From positions 12,951,170 through 13,015,169 of the forward strand of contig NC_084597.1 of assembly GCF_033807715.1 (NCBI RefSeq): a DNA stretch of 64,000 nt. The letters run 5' to 3'. Positions within the stretch are counted from its first letter, which is position 1. Each line of letters starts with the position of its first letter. Of this stretch, positions 46,935 to 57,062 are shown one piece after another. Position numbers and translations under genes: made by a program. Source of the DNA: Cololabis saira (taxonomy: Eukaryota > Chordata > Actinopteri > Beloniformes > Belonidae). The notes under the pieces are model-generated. The model was not told where the DNA came from and did no database searches. It worked only from the letters and a program-made list of their open reading frames with translations.

Positions 46935-47765
46935 CAGGGGTGGGCAATCCTGGTTAGGGCTTGGCGATATGGACCAAAAGTCATATCTCGATATTTTCTA
47001 TATTTACTCGATATATATCGATATTTTTTCTGTGCCATAATTGAGGTTTCCCCCAAAGCATTATAGCATAGCATCTCTGTTAGCTTCATTTTTTTCTGAG
47101 GCAAACCCTTAAAAAAACAGTCAGTTTTAATACAAAGCCTCGTGCCAAATGTCACACAGGTACATTTATTAACAGAGGTCTGCACAATATCAAAATGTAT
47201 AAAACAAATGAAATAAAAATAAACTGCCTGCATATATAGAATAAAAATGCTTCTTGAATAAAATAAAACAAATATCCCTTTCCTGCATAACAATTAAATT
47301 AAAATACACTGTGCAATTAATACAATGTAGACAGTAACAGGCAGAGATTTCCACTGAGGTTGACAGTTGTGCAAGTAACAAAACATTTGTGCAAATCTCA
47401 AATAAAACATTCAAGTCAATTTGTCACAAAATAAGCTATATATATATATATAAAAAAAAAAAAAAAAATTAATAAATCGATATTGTCTCGTACCATATCG
47501 CGTTTGAAAATATATCGATATATATTAAAATCTCGATATATCGCCCAGCCCTAATCCTGGTCCTTAAGGGCCGGTATCCTGCATGTTTTACAATTTTCTC
47601 TGCTTTAACACACCTGATTCTAATTAATGGTGGTCACCAGCTTGTCATCAAGGTCTGGACAATTCTGTTAACGACACAGTCACTTGTATAATGGTGCAAT
47701 GAAGCAGGGAAACATCTAAAACCTGCAGGACACCGGCCCTTGAGGACCACGATTGCCCACTCCTG
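46935..47765. mobile_element. hAT-like element in dolpp1 last intron, host of a second hAT element
   Basis: Inverted ends CAGGGGTGGGCAATC / GATTGCCCACTCCTG (one mismatch), with imperfect 8-bp flanks GACTAGAG (46927-46934) and CTTTAGAG (47766-47773). Without the insert it is about 225 bp. The inner sequence has the familiar ACACACCTGATTCTAATTAA phrase of fish hAT MITEs. Confidence 0.82.
46955..47553. mobile_element. hAT-like element nested in another hAT, TSD ATCCTGGT (599 bp)
   Basis: Ends TAGGGCTTGGCGATAT / ATATCGCCCAGCCCTA and a perfect 8-bp duplication ATCCTGGT (46947-46954, 47554-47561). The interior is rich in TATCGATAT. Its TAGGGCTG-type end is shared with 1920-2546, so the two may belong to related families. 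No transposase. Confidence 0.93.
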
Positions 47766-48180
47766 CTTTAGAGCTTTAATAAGTTTCCTCACACTTCAGA
47801 TAACTAAATTCATTCATGTACAATTGTGTAACATTTTTCAGAGGGTGGTTAAATACAAGCAGATAGACACCGAGCTTCATGAGTGTAAAAATATTCCTGG
47901 TTTTAAAGCCATTTCTGTCGTACAGCTCGACTATGACAAAGGCCTTCAGTGCTTGAAGGACAAACCTCTGGTGTGAGCGGGAGCAACAGTCTGCTTTCAA
48001 TCAACGGCCTCACTATCACAGTCACACAAATTTATTTCCCCAACACTGAGCGTGCTTATGTTAGAGAGGATAGTTTTGGCTCTGGGTGAGCACAAACATG
48101 GACAGATTTCTGACATGTTCCTAAACTACTGAAACCTTGTGTGGATATCAGAGGGAAGAGTGTCTGAACTGGCAGACTGA

Positions 48181-48875
48181 GGCCACGTTTACACATATTT
48201 ACACGTATTTACAAAAACGGATATTTCCCCCTCTACGTTTTGAAAAATATCCTCGTTTACACAAACCCGGATAAATACGCTGTTAAGGTGCTATTAGCAT
48301 CCAAACCTGCAGGGGGCAGTGTAATGAGAAGCGCAAAGTTATGCTAGCCAATCAGAATCCTGGAAAAAAAACCATCAACAAATGACACGTGTGAAGCCTG
48401 AATAATATGGTTCCATGTTAAATCGACGGCGTAGCCTATGTACGGTGCGCGTCGCCGCATACCCTACGCCGTAGGCTCTGCGTTGGTGTAACGCGGAACC
48501 ATAAATCAGCCTTGACTGCCAGTTACTCCCAAGACGGAACGAGAGTCTTTCGTTTGGAGTGACAGAGAAGTGGAGTTACTTTTAAGTGTGACTTTAGAAT
48601 ATAAAACAGGTAAAATACAATAAAATATTGACGGTGGCCGAACAAATTGTAAACACAGGTCACACAAATGATGCTGGTGACGCTTCCGTTGCATAATGTG
48701 ACGTTCTGAAGCCTAAATGTCCGTTTTCCTTTGTTTAGACGCAAACGTGAAAACAGAGTTTTTGAAAAGCTCCACTTTGGCCGGAGTTTTCCGAAATGAT
48801 GGGCTTCGTTTTCGTGTAAACGAACGGCCAAAACGCATGAAAACGCCACAGTTTTTGCTTCGCGTAAACGGGGCC
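48181..48875. mobile_element. Harbinger-like MITE, TSD TGA, in dolpp1 last intron
   Basis: Ends GGCCACGTTTAC / GTAAACGGGGCC (11 of 12 inverted), flanked by TGA on both sides (48178-48180, 48876-48878). The words CGTTTACAC and CGTGTAAAC recur near the ends. It contains the palindromic CGTAGG MITE at 48394-48513. Confidence 0.75.
48394..48513. mobile_element. Short palindromic MITE (CGTAGG family), copy 2, 120 bp
   Basis: AAGCCTGAATAATATGGTTC ... GGAACCATAAATCAGCCTT, with the GCCTACGGCGTAGG-type centre of the family; see 19924-20056. Nested in the Harbinger-like MITE. Confidence 0.85.
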
Positions 48876-49172
48876 TGAGGTGGCGGATCCAGTCTTGTTT
48901 TTTGGGGGGGTTTTTTAGGGTGACCAGAGGGGTTTTCTGCACATAGGGGAACTAACTCCTCAGGCTCCATGATAAGTCTATGGATAGTCCTGGATAGAGC
49001 ATCTGATCAATCACCAATATGGGTTCTGGCCCGGCTATAAATCACTCGGATCTTGAAGAAAGCATTGGAGTTTGTCCAACCAATGCACATGTATTTTGTG
49101 GACAGCATTTGACCGTGTCCTTTGGGGTACGAGGTCCTCTGCTACAGGTTAATTAGGGGCTATACAAGCAAT

Positions 49173-49653
49173 TACCGTATTTTCTGGACTATAAGCCGCT
49201 ACTTTTTTCATAGGTTTTCAATCATGCAGTTTATAGAAAGGTGCAGCTATTCCGTGGATTTTTCTTCCACCGCTCAGGGCGCTCTAACCGGAATTAGAAT
49301 CAACACTAAGACAAAATAAATGCAAAGAAGAATACGCTACTTCTTCTTTAGCAGATAGAAGTAGGTAGAAGCAGATTTCAAACAGATAAATTAATACTGG
49401 TTATTTTCTCTTGGTTCTGTCCCGTTTTAATCAGTAAAGTTGCTGCCGTGTTAAAAGACACTGTTAGGAAAGGATCTATTTAGGTACAAACATATACATC
49501 ATTTACAGTTCAAAATCGTTCTGTACATGTAGAAAATATCTAATCTAACAACATAAATATCTGCGGCTTGCATATCTTTTTTTGTTTTTTTTTTTTAAAT
49601 AGAGCAGATGCGGCTTATATGTAGGTGCGGCTTATAGTCCATAAAATACTGTA
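49173..49653. mobile_element. MITE with TACCGTATTTTC ends
   Basis: The left end TACCGTATTTTCTGGACTAT and right end, the complement of TACAGTATTTTATGGACTAT, continue inward to AAGCCGC. This is a widespread vertebrate DNA-transposon end. The interior is non-coding. The target duplication is unclear. Confidence 0.75.
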
Positions 49654-49853
49654 ACTTTTTCTTTTGAACATCTGCACATAAATTTGTGTTTAAAAAGCAA
49701 TCAGACCCCAGTAACCATGGCAACATAGCACTTTCAACAACATAAAAAGCCCAACTTCAACCAAAGTTCTCTGCTCATCAGATCCAGCCTCATAATACAA
49801 GCTGCAGGCCTCAGCAATGATACTACAGATACGAGTTAGTGAGTGATGCCTAC

Positions 49854-49943
49854 CTTGCCTCTGATCTGGTGACTGTATACTCAAACCATAAGATGTTCGG
49901 GATCAAGCTTGTGTCTCGCACCAGGAAGTACTCTGAAATTGGC
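49854..49943 (-). CDS. dolpp1: dolpp1 penultimate exon
   Basis: AG acceptor at 49945-49944 and GT donor at 49853-49852. The 90-bp exon starts with the last base of the Trp codon and reads [20 protein letters not shown], then EYTVTRSEA, matching DOLPP1 just after the membrane core. It joins the last exon in phase across AG|G (Arg). Confidence 0.95.
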
Positions 49944-50085
49944 CTATTAAGTGTGAAAAAGCAAGCACAGAACATTACAGGTGTTTTTTTTTTGTTTTTT
50001 TTTAAAATCAACTGACTCAGGCTGAGAATGACCGGTCCTCCCCAGTGACAGGAGAGGGAAGACATAAAACAAGAGCGCTACTTAC

Positions 50086-50214
50086 CAAGCTGCTATTTTG
50101 GGGAATAAAGGTGTCAACACCTCTTGTGTGAAAAAGAACCAGACTATAGCAATGGTAGTGCCGGCCACTCCACCGTAGAAAACCTGGCTCCAGGTGTGAT
50201 ACAACAGGTACACC
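50086..50214 (-). CDS. dolpp1: dolpp1 exon with the third phosphatase motif
   Basis: 129-bp exon with perfect AG/GT sites. It reads [15 protein letters not shown], a hydrophobic span ([13 protein letters not shown]), and [14 protein letters not shown]. With the SYSR of the preceding exon it makes the PAP2-family third motif SR-x5-H, whose His is the nucleophile. The protein is an ER membrane enzyme that removes a phosphate from dolichyl diphosphate so that the carrier lipid of N-glycosylation can be reused. The intron to the next exon is only 142 bp. Confidence 0.95.
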
Positions 50215-51509
50215 CTGAAAAGAAAAAACATGTCGAAAAGTATTGAGAAGCCCAGACTAAAACCATGTAATGTCATTTTTATTCCAGTGATTTAACCAAA
50301 CAAACAGTTAAACAGCTTTTTGTTTAACCCTAATGCAGCATATTTGACCCCCGTGAAGAAAAAAAAAGTTTGATATAAAAAAAAAAGTGTAAAAATAAAA
50401 CAAAACAATTTCCCGATGTATTTATGATATTAAAAATTTTTAAAAACTGTTGGAGAAAATAGGGGGCGCATTCTTACTTTTAAAATATAATAAAACCGTG
50501 AACTAGAAAAGGATAAATAAAGAAGTCTGTGTACTATTTCATACATCAGCCATTAAAAAGGTTAAATTTAAAGTATGAATTACTCTAACAATGGTTTAAA
50601 ATGAAAAAACAACTATGTAATTAACTTAATGTATGTAATTCAGGATGTAAGATATAAATCCTGAAGCATTTCTCCCATTCTGACATAAATATACTTAAAT
50701 TTAGGCCGGTAGTTTGAACACCAAGTACATTTTCACTCAGTTTCAATATGTTCTGGGAAAAAGCTACAATGAAGACAAATGCATAAGTGACCAAATGTTA
50801 AAAGAAGCAGCACATATGAAGTGTGGGGAAAGAAAACACAGAAAAATCTGTAGAGCCACAGTGCACTTGGAGAAGTGACAATATTCATGTCAGACACATG
50901 GACCTGAGCAAAAGTGGAAGACAGGATTTTTTTATTTTTCCCAAAACGACAAAAAGGAAGCACCTCTACAGTAAAAGTATCTATTAAATTATGTGCTCTA
51001 CGTCCCAAAAATTACATTTTGAATCATAGGTAGCATAAATGATATTAACTGATTAAATCCATGGTTTTTAACCAGAAACAAAACTTCATCAATCATTTAT
51101 AGAAGCGTACAGCTGCCATTTCAATGCTCAGATACATATTAAAAGGAACGGTTAGGGAAAGTAAAGTACAGGATGAATCAAAGAAGACACCCTGTATTCA
51201 AAAGTCCCTTTCACAAATCCACTACTACGTACTGTAAAGTCCTCCCCACTTGAAGACCAGCCACCATCTACCAACTTTTTCCAGCTGTAGTAACATCGTA
51301 AACTCCGTCAGCAATGGAGAAACTAAGGCTTGGACAGCTGTGACATTTTGAAGTTTTTAAAACAGTCAGTGACCAGACCCCATAATAATGCTTTGTGAAA
51401 GCACACACTGTGATGAGGAGAGTATTGAGCCTTCCTGGGACATACTGTGAATGCACAGCCTGAGAGTGGAGGCAGAAAGAGGAGGAGTTAAAGGACTGAA
51501 AGTAAAGCT
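50215..51509. other. dolpp1 intron, nothing recognised
   Basis: AT-rich intronic sequence without a supported repeat boundary, RNA gene or hidden exon. Confidence 0.5.
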
Positions 51510-52476
51510 ACTTTCACATAGAACGCGGCACACCGCCGGGGTGAGCGCAGACTCGGCGCAGAGTCAGCACAGGTGGAGCAGAGTCGGCGGCGAGTGGGCG
51601 CATTTTCATTGCAAGTTGCTTGGCGACCGAAAAAAGGTTTTTCCGGTCTGGCGCCGTTTTCCCATTCATTGTGTATGTGCTGTCGCTGCGCAAGGGCGCA
51701 GGGCTTTGCGCCGAGGTCGGCGGCGTGCAACAGGGCGCACGCCGCCGGGTTGCCGCGCAAGACGGCGCAAGCTGCCGCTGTAAAATGAAAATGTTTTAAT
51801 TTCACCGTGCGCCCTGTGACGGCATCTCGGTGGTGTCCAATAGCTTGTAGATCAGAGACGATCAAGATGGAAGAAAGAATGATCTTGGCTGTGATTCTGT
51901 GTGAGGAGCTGTGGGATGCGAGACTGCAGGCCTATCGGGACATCAATAAAAAGGGACAAAAGTGGAGAGAAATCTCCCAGAATTTGGACATACCTGGTGT
52001 GTTTAAAAGTGGTAGAAACGTGATATTCTTTTGCTCTTTTAACGATAAAATGTTAATTTAAAATACAATATAGCATTTCCATGCCTCATATCAGGATCAA
52101 TTTAATCATTTATCAATATATGGTTATGAAACTTTTTTTCGGTCACCAAGCAACTTGCAACAAATATGTACGCGATGCGCGCAGGCGCGCCCTGCTCTGC
52201 GCCCTGCTCTGCGCTGTCTCTGTGCCGCGCATACCCGGCGGTATGCGCGGCGCAAACCGCGTTCTAGGTGAAACCCGCTTTGTGCCGTCTTGCGCCCTTG
52301 CTGCTGCGGCAACCCGGCGGCGTGCGCCCACTTGCGCCCTTTGCCGGCGCGCAAACTCGGCGGCATGCGCCCATGTTGCGCAGCAAACCCTGCGCCCTTG
52401 CACGACAGCAGCACATACACAATGAATGGGAAAGCCGGCGGCGGCTGCCGCTGTGCGCCCTCTATATGAAAACCAC
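51510..52476 (+). mobile_element. Harbinger/MADF-type element with reiterated GC-rich ends, in dolpp1 intron
   Basis: The left end (ACTTTCACATAGAACGCGGC) and right end (complement of GTTTTCATATAGAGGGCGCA) are imperfect inverted repeats. Inner blocks repeat: TTGCAAGTTGCTTGG at 51609-51623 is inverted near 52146-52160, and CCCATTCATTGTGTATGTGC at 51661-51680 is inverted near 52411-52430. The middle has a MADF-type exon (51867-51996). Very GC-rich flanks create long spurious frames on both strands. Confidence 0.7.
51867..51996 (+). pseudogene. MADF-like first exon of a Harbinger-type accessory gene
   Basis: ATG-led frame: MEERMILAVILCEELWDARL, QAYRDINKKGQKWREISQ, NLDIPG, then a GTGTGT donor-like site at 51997. 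The spaced Trp/Leu/Tyr and W-x-x-I pattern fits an MADF/Myb-like DNA-binding fold, as carried by the second gene of Harbinger or ISL2EU-like elements. No second exon or transposase is present, so it is a remnant. Confidence 0.6.
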
Positions 52477-52481
52477 TTAAA

Positions 52482-52821
52482 AGGAGCTTGAGGCTCCTTT
52501 TAAGAAATGAGACTCTCTAGCGCCACCCTTCACCACGACGGCCGTTGGGGGTACTGCAGCCAACAGTGAAGCCGGTACGGGAGAACGGGGAGAACGCACA
52601 TGCAGCGTCATGTGACGTCAGATCCGCAGCCCAGCGCGGGAAATTCGGGACCGAATTGCAGCACATTTTGCAGCACACAGCCTGTTCAAGGCAACGGAGA
52701 GATACGGTAGAGGGCTCATTCTTTTGGGTTTGGAACGCTTCATCTGACATTATTACTAGAAAACTTAAAACGTATACGGATTTTTTTCATAAATCTTGCT
52801 ACAATCCGGCCTCAAGCTCCT
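52482..52821 (-). mobile_element. Kolobok-like MITE, family K1 copy E (340 bp)
   Basis: TTAA at 52477-52480 and 52822-52825, ends AGGAGCTTGAGGC. Nearly identical to copy B in reverse orientation, with TGACGTCA at 52613-52620 and an uninterrupted 77-codon frame on the minus strand (52750-52517). It sits immediately beside the MADF-type element. Confidence 0.88.
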
Positions 52822-53091
52822 TTAAGGGTCATTGGGTCTGAATGGGCCTTCCTAACTGATACAACTTCAGGAGAGTCAAGTTTTTTTTTTCTTCAAGTAT
52901 TTTTAGGGCACATCTTTTTTCCTAATAATATCCCATGCGAAATATAATTATTCAATCTCAACATCCACAAAACAGGTGCCTCACAAAAAAAACTTACCGG
53001 TAATACTGTTTTTGTGTTCTCCTCCTCTATTAGTCCCAGATTTAAGGATTTATCTCGACAATATACTGAGGTGAGGTAAGAGATTTCTTAC

Positions 53092-53190
53092 CTGCTGTAT
53101 GACACTGACATGGCCATGCCCAATAAGATAATGGACAGTATGTGCCTCCAGAGTAGGTCCACGCATCGAGCATTGTTCGTTTGATGCATT
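53092..53190 (-). CDS. dolpp1: dolpp1 exon with a transmembrane segment
   Basis: 99-bp exon, AG acceptor at 53192-53191 and GT donor at 53091-53090. It reads [20 protein letters not shown], then [12 protein letters not shown], aligning with the DOLPP1 loop and following membrane helix. It begins inside an Arg codon (AG|A) and ends inside another (AG|G), agreeing with both neighbours. Confidence 0.95.
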
Positions 53191-54868
53191 CTGAAAGAAA
53201 TCAGTATCGTTCACACACCATAGCATGGAAATGTAAACGTGAGAGCATTCATCTTACTTGTGTAGCAGTAAAAAATGAATACCCTGAAATATACAAATAT
53301 CAAATAAAGGCTATATTTACACAAATGAAAATTAGAACTACATTAAAATTGGAACTGTTTAAAAGGCTAAGCCCATAGACAACCAACAACCAACGCCATG
53401 GGACCATTATGTTTTGAGAATTAGTGCTTTCCCATTAAACTGTATGATGAAAAATATACATTTTTCATCTTAATCAATTCATCATGTAGTTTTTAACATT
53501 TTGTTATATGGGATTAAGTATTTGCAGGAATAAAATATTTAACAATGAAACCCTTTTATTATTAGAGCCTGGTCTGCAGCCAGGTATGGTATGCATGTAC
53601 CTGAACCAACTCGCTGGTCCATCTATCGTTTTTTCTCGTTATCTCCTACTTCATCAAATGTCTCTGGTCCAAATGAGTTGTGTTCACATGATTTATGTGC
53701 ACGAGTGTGCTGAACTTAATTTAAAAATCCTGATTAGCAGAGAAATCTCCGACGGGAGGTTCCTGTCCACCAACCCAAGTACCTCTCTAAAGGTTTTACA
53801 GGGCCATCCCTTGTAATGGAGACACGCTGCAACGATACAGACCTGAAAAATTTAGCCTGAACTCCCGCTAGTTGAAACGCACTGTATGTATGCATGTGAC
53901 ATAGCTTCTCATTATTTCTTAACCTCTGTCTGATTTGTAAAACAATAGGTTTTGTAGCATTATGAAGGACTCTCAAGCAAGTATTTGCTCCAGTCTGTTT
54001 ACCATTTATTTCTCCAACATCCTGGCATATATAACTATGGCATGGCTGTATACCGATTGGAGACATGCCAATATATCTTAGGAGAAGATACATAGATGCT
54101 ATAACAGTGTAATATTGATATGTACTAAATGCTGCATTGAAACGTGTTTTCTCTTTTTTTAAATCCATAGAAAACATTGAAACTAAAAACCACGTCCCTT
54201 TCTGCAGCAAAAAGAAGAGAAAAGCGGGAATAAAATGAGAATTTCTTATATTTTGACATAAAGAAAGTCAATCTCACCGCTTTGCTGCTAGTTTATCAAT
54301 CACCAGCTACAACAGGACTGACTGTATGCACGTACACACATATGAGGAGATAAACATGGCTTTCCCATCTTGGAAGCATCATACTGATAGTTATATTGTG
54401 GTTTTGGGACAAAATAAGTATATTTTCTTGTTGCCAAATCCAAATGCAAAGTCCCATTATAATTCAGATATGCCCCAACAGAGTTGTCGTCCATAAGGAC
54501 ATCTCTTTTTTTCCTGTTTCTTTTCAGTAACACGGTAGTATCTACTGTGTGGTTTGTTGTGAGATTTAACTTCATTATTTCATCCCCTGTGTTTTGTTAA
54601 AAGGAAAAGAAAAAAAGGTTAAAAAAAGACATTAAAAAAAGAACTATTTAGTCAAATTTGTATAAAAACACCCTTTTGATTAAAAAAACAACAACATATG
54701 AATGCTTGCCTATATTACCAAGCCCTAAATTCCATCACAGAGAGAATTATATAATTATATAACATACAATGTTTGTATGGATTAACTTAAGAAAACAGAA
54801 CTTATCCAACTTCCAACAGTTTCACTGCTATAACTAACTACAAAAAGCAAGAAAAAAACAAAACTCAC
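53191..54868. other. dolpp1 intron, nothing recognised
   Basis: Intronic sequence. Frames at 53508-53816 (+) and 53734-54575 (-) lack domains. GTTGAAACGCACTGTA near 53873-53888 looks like a transposon end, but its partner was not found. Confidence 0.45.
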
Positions 54869-54968
54869 CTTAAATAAAGAAAAAGAAAGAAGTAAACAAC
54901 AAAGAACCAGATAAGCTGGGAATGATTGGAGGGCATCCCATATTCTGTGTGCAGGGTTGTGTGAGCCC
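54869..54968 (-). CDS. dolpp1: dolpp1 exon with the second phosphatase motif (most 5' exon visible)
   Basis: 100-bp exon, CTGCAG acceptor and AAG|GTGAGT donor. It reads [20 protein letters not shown], then [17 protein letters not shown] is the PAP2-family second motif (PS-x-H) with its catalytic His. The mammalian enzyme has PSSHS, so the middle residue varies. The first motif (K-x6-RP) lies in the preceding exon, which is not in the window. All frame joins between the five visible exons are consistent and uninterrupted, so the gene appears intact. Confidence 0.95.
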
Positions 54969-55058
54969 CTGCAGAAAGACACAATATAAACAAAGTTAAC
55001 TGGTGATGTAAACATGATCACCAATGCTGACTCTCAAAAGCTTGAAACAAAGCAAATC
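54969..55058. other. dolpp1 upstream intron, start
   Basis: Intronic; no earlier dolpp1 exon was found between here and 64000. Confidence 0.6.
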
Positions 55059-55201
55059 AACTTCCTTTTCTTTTGTTCTTGACATTTCACCTTATATCCT
55101 GAAGGCTTAGTCAGTTCAAAAGAACAGAGTTAGTTTTTTTGAACTGACAAGTGTTCAAGATAGAAGGTGAAATGTCTTCAAGAACTAAAGAACAGGAAGT
55201 C
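55059..55201. repeat. Imperfect 60-bp inverted repeat (hairpin)
   Basis: The left arm 55059-55120 is the complement of the right arm 55140-55201 with several mismatches and small gaps. Shared words are AAGGTGAAATGTC, AAGAACAAAAGAA and GGAAGT. The right-arm wording (AGGTGAAATGTCTTCAAGAA) is typical of a fish repeat often found as head-to-head pairs. Confidence 0.8.
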
Positions 55202-55884
55202 CATTTGCCTCGTTTCAAGCCTTTGAGGGATGTATACACTATATACACTGTATGTATACACTACTATAACGCTCGATGTGGAGTTTTTCCAAAAGTTTTG
55301 AATAGATTCAGAAGCATTTTGGTCACCACCGATAATAAATATGCATTGGCTCGAAAGTCTAGACCGCAACTTGACTGAAATGCTAAAGTTGGAGCTGAAA
55401 AAATCTGTGCTTAAAAACCCCAATGAAATGATTTAAAGAAAAGTTGGCCAAATCAATGTTACAAACTGATTGATGATGTCATATGGAAAATGATTACTTT
55501 GGGTTACTGCTGCTAAAAGTGGTCTCACAAGCTGCTGAAACATGAAATGTATTTACTGCTTATGCAGCTTGTTGTTTTTATACAGCAACATCGGACACGA
55601 GTGCATTTCCCCCACAGGGTACAATAAAAGCTTCTGAATCTGACATGTCCTTACATGTTTTCCAGAATTAATATGTAAAAAACAGAGATTGTTTGACAAA
55701 CATCAATTGTAAGTAAGCTTTTAACATGGATAGCAAAGCAACCCTATCCAAAAAGCAGAATAGATTGTGAGGCAACATTTTTTACAACTTAAAAAAGAGA
55801 TTCCACAGAACAAAGTATAACCCAACTAAAATAATGGCGTTCTGCATAATGGATAAAATAAAAAAATAAAAAATGTAAGTAAGT
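55202..55884. other. dolpp1 upstream intron, nothing recognised
   Basis: AT-rich, no supported feature. Confidence 0.45.
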
Positions 55885-56224
55885 CAAATTTACTTATATA
55901 GCACCTTTCACAGACAATGGAATGTCACAAGGTGCTTCACAAAAAATAAAACATCAATAATAACACAAATAAAACACTACAATAAAAGTAGAAATACGAT
56001 AAAAACAAGACAATACTGATAAAAGCTCCAAGAATAAAAGTACATAAAATCAACATAGTGGTCATAAAACAACCGTCTCACTACTGTTTAAAAGCTCAGA
56101 TAAACAGGTGGGTTTTAAGTTTGTTTCATAAAAGCTTCGATGGAGTCCAGAGAATGTAGAGACGGCGGGAGATCAGTCCAGAGCCTCTACGGCCAGGAAG
56201 GAGCGACCTCCTCGCGTCTTAGTT
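55885..56224 (+). repeat. Dispersed teleost repeat (retroposon-tail type)
   Basis: Contains ACTTATATAGCACCTTTCAC, ACAAGGTGCTTCACAAA, CAGGTGGGTTTTAAGTTTG and GGCCAGGAAGGAGCGACCTC in the order found in a very common fish repeat. Non-coding. Family name not certain. Confidence 0.65.
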
Positions 56225-56293
56225 AACACTGAAAGCGTCAAAAATCGCCTGAGGCCAGCATCTCGCTGCTTGGCGCGTTCACTCTGAAAGCTG
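56225..56293 (-). repeat. 70-bp repeat, copy 2 (inverted homologue of 27712-27785)
   Basis: Reads CACTGAAAGCGTC at the left and CACTCTGAAAGC at the right. Complementary to 27712-27785 with moderate divergence. Confidence 0.65.
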
Positions 56294-56490
56294 CATGTAC
56301 TGTCGACGGCTGCAGTGGGCGGGGCTAAAACTGCGCTGCAGAACTGGAGGAGAACCGGGGTTACGCAAGTAACCTAAAGTTCTCTTTCATAGCATTCGTT
56401 TCGTGTCTCACATTGGGAAAATACTGACTCCCGGATTGCTAGGCAGATGTTACCCGAGTGTCATCGGGGCAGGTGCTACTGGAGGACTAA

Positions 56491-57060
56491 TGGCCCTTTT
56501 CACTAGTACCACCTCAGCTCGGTTTTACCCGCCACGGCCCCGTCTTGCGCTTTTGCACTAGGGGCTGAGGCTGGTAGAGCCGCTCCAAGCAGATACTTTT
56601 TCTGTAACCATTCTGGCGAGGTTCTATCCGGGCTGAGCCGGGACTATTTCTGACGTCACCACCCTCCGCGCCATTTATTGGTCGGGGGCGGGGCCGTCAG
56701 ACTTTCAGAATCAGGAACCGGGAGTCAGCGCGAGGGCGACTCGCGGCTCGCAGCGATTTTATTATAAAGCGCAAAACATCTGTTTGGTGATCCAACTCTG
56801 AGGTGCAGATGTTCATAAACCTGGTGGCTGAGGAGAGAATTAAAAAAGGGATGTAGACGGGCTGTTTTACTCTCAGCCGCTCACGGCTCCAGCTGATTTC
56901 TGATCAGCGCCGACATGAGCAAAGCGGTTGAGTACGTCACGGCAGCTTCACCCCAACCTGCCCACTTCTCCCCTGGCTGTGGAAAAACAAACGGGGACAA
57001 AAACGGGTAGAGGCGGGACGAGCCGAGTCGGGCCGAGTAAGGACTAGTGCAAAAGGGCCA
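56491..57060. mobile_element. MITE inserted in the DIRS 3' region, ends TGGCCCTTTT
   Basis: The left end TGGCCCTTTTCACTAGTACC pairs with the right end (complement of TGGCCCTTTTGCACTAGTCC). Flanks are TAA and TTA. TGACGTCA at 56651-56658. GC-rich, no coding potential. Confidence 0.78.
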
Positions 57061-57062
57061 TT

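Noticed and set aside
51451..51865. 110-125-codon frames on both strands
   Set aside because: Caused by the GCGC-rich terminal block of the Harbinger/MADF-type element.
52081..52480. Several overlapping Ala/Arg-rich frames
   Set aside because: Same reason: GC-rich right end of the element. Only the MADF exon at 51867-51996 is supported.
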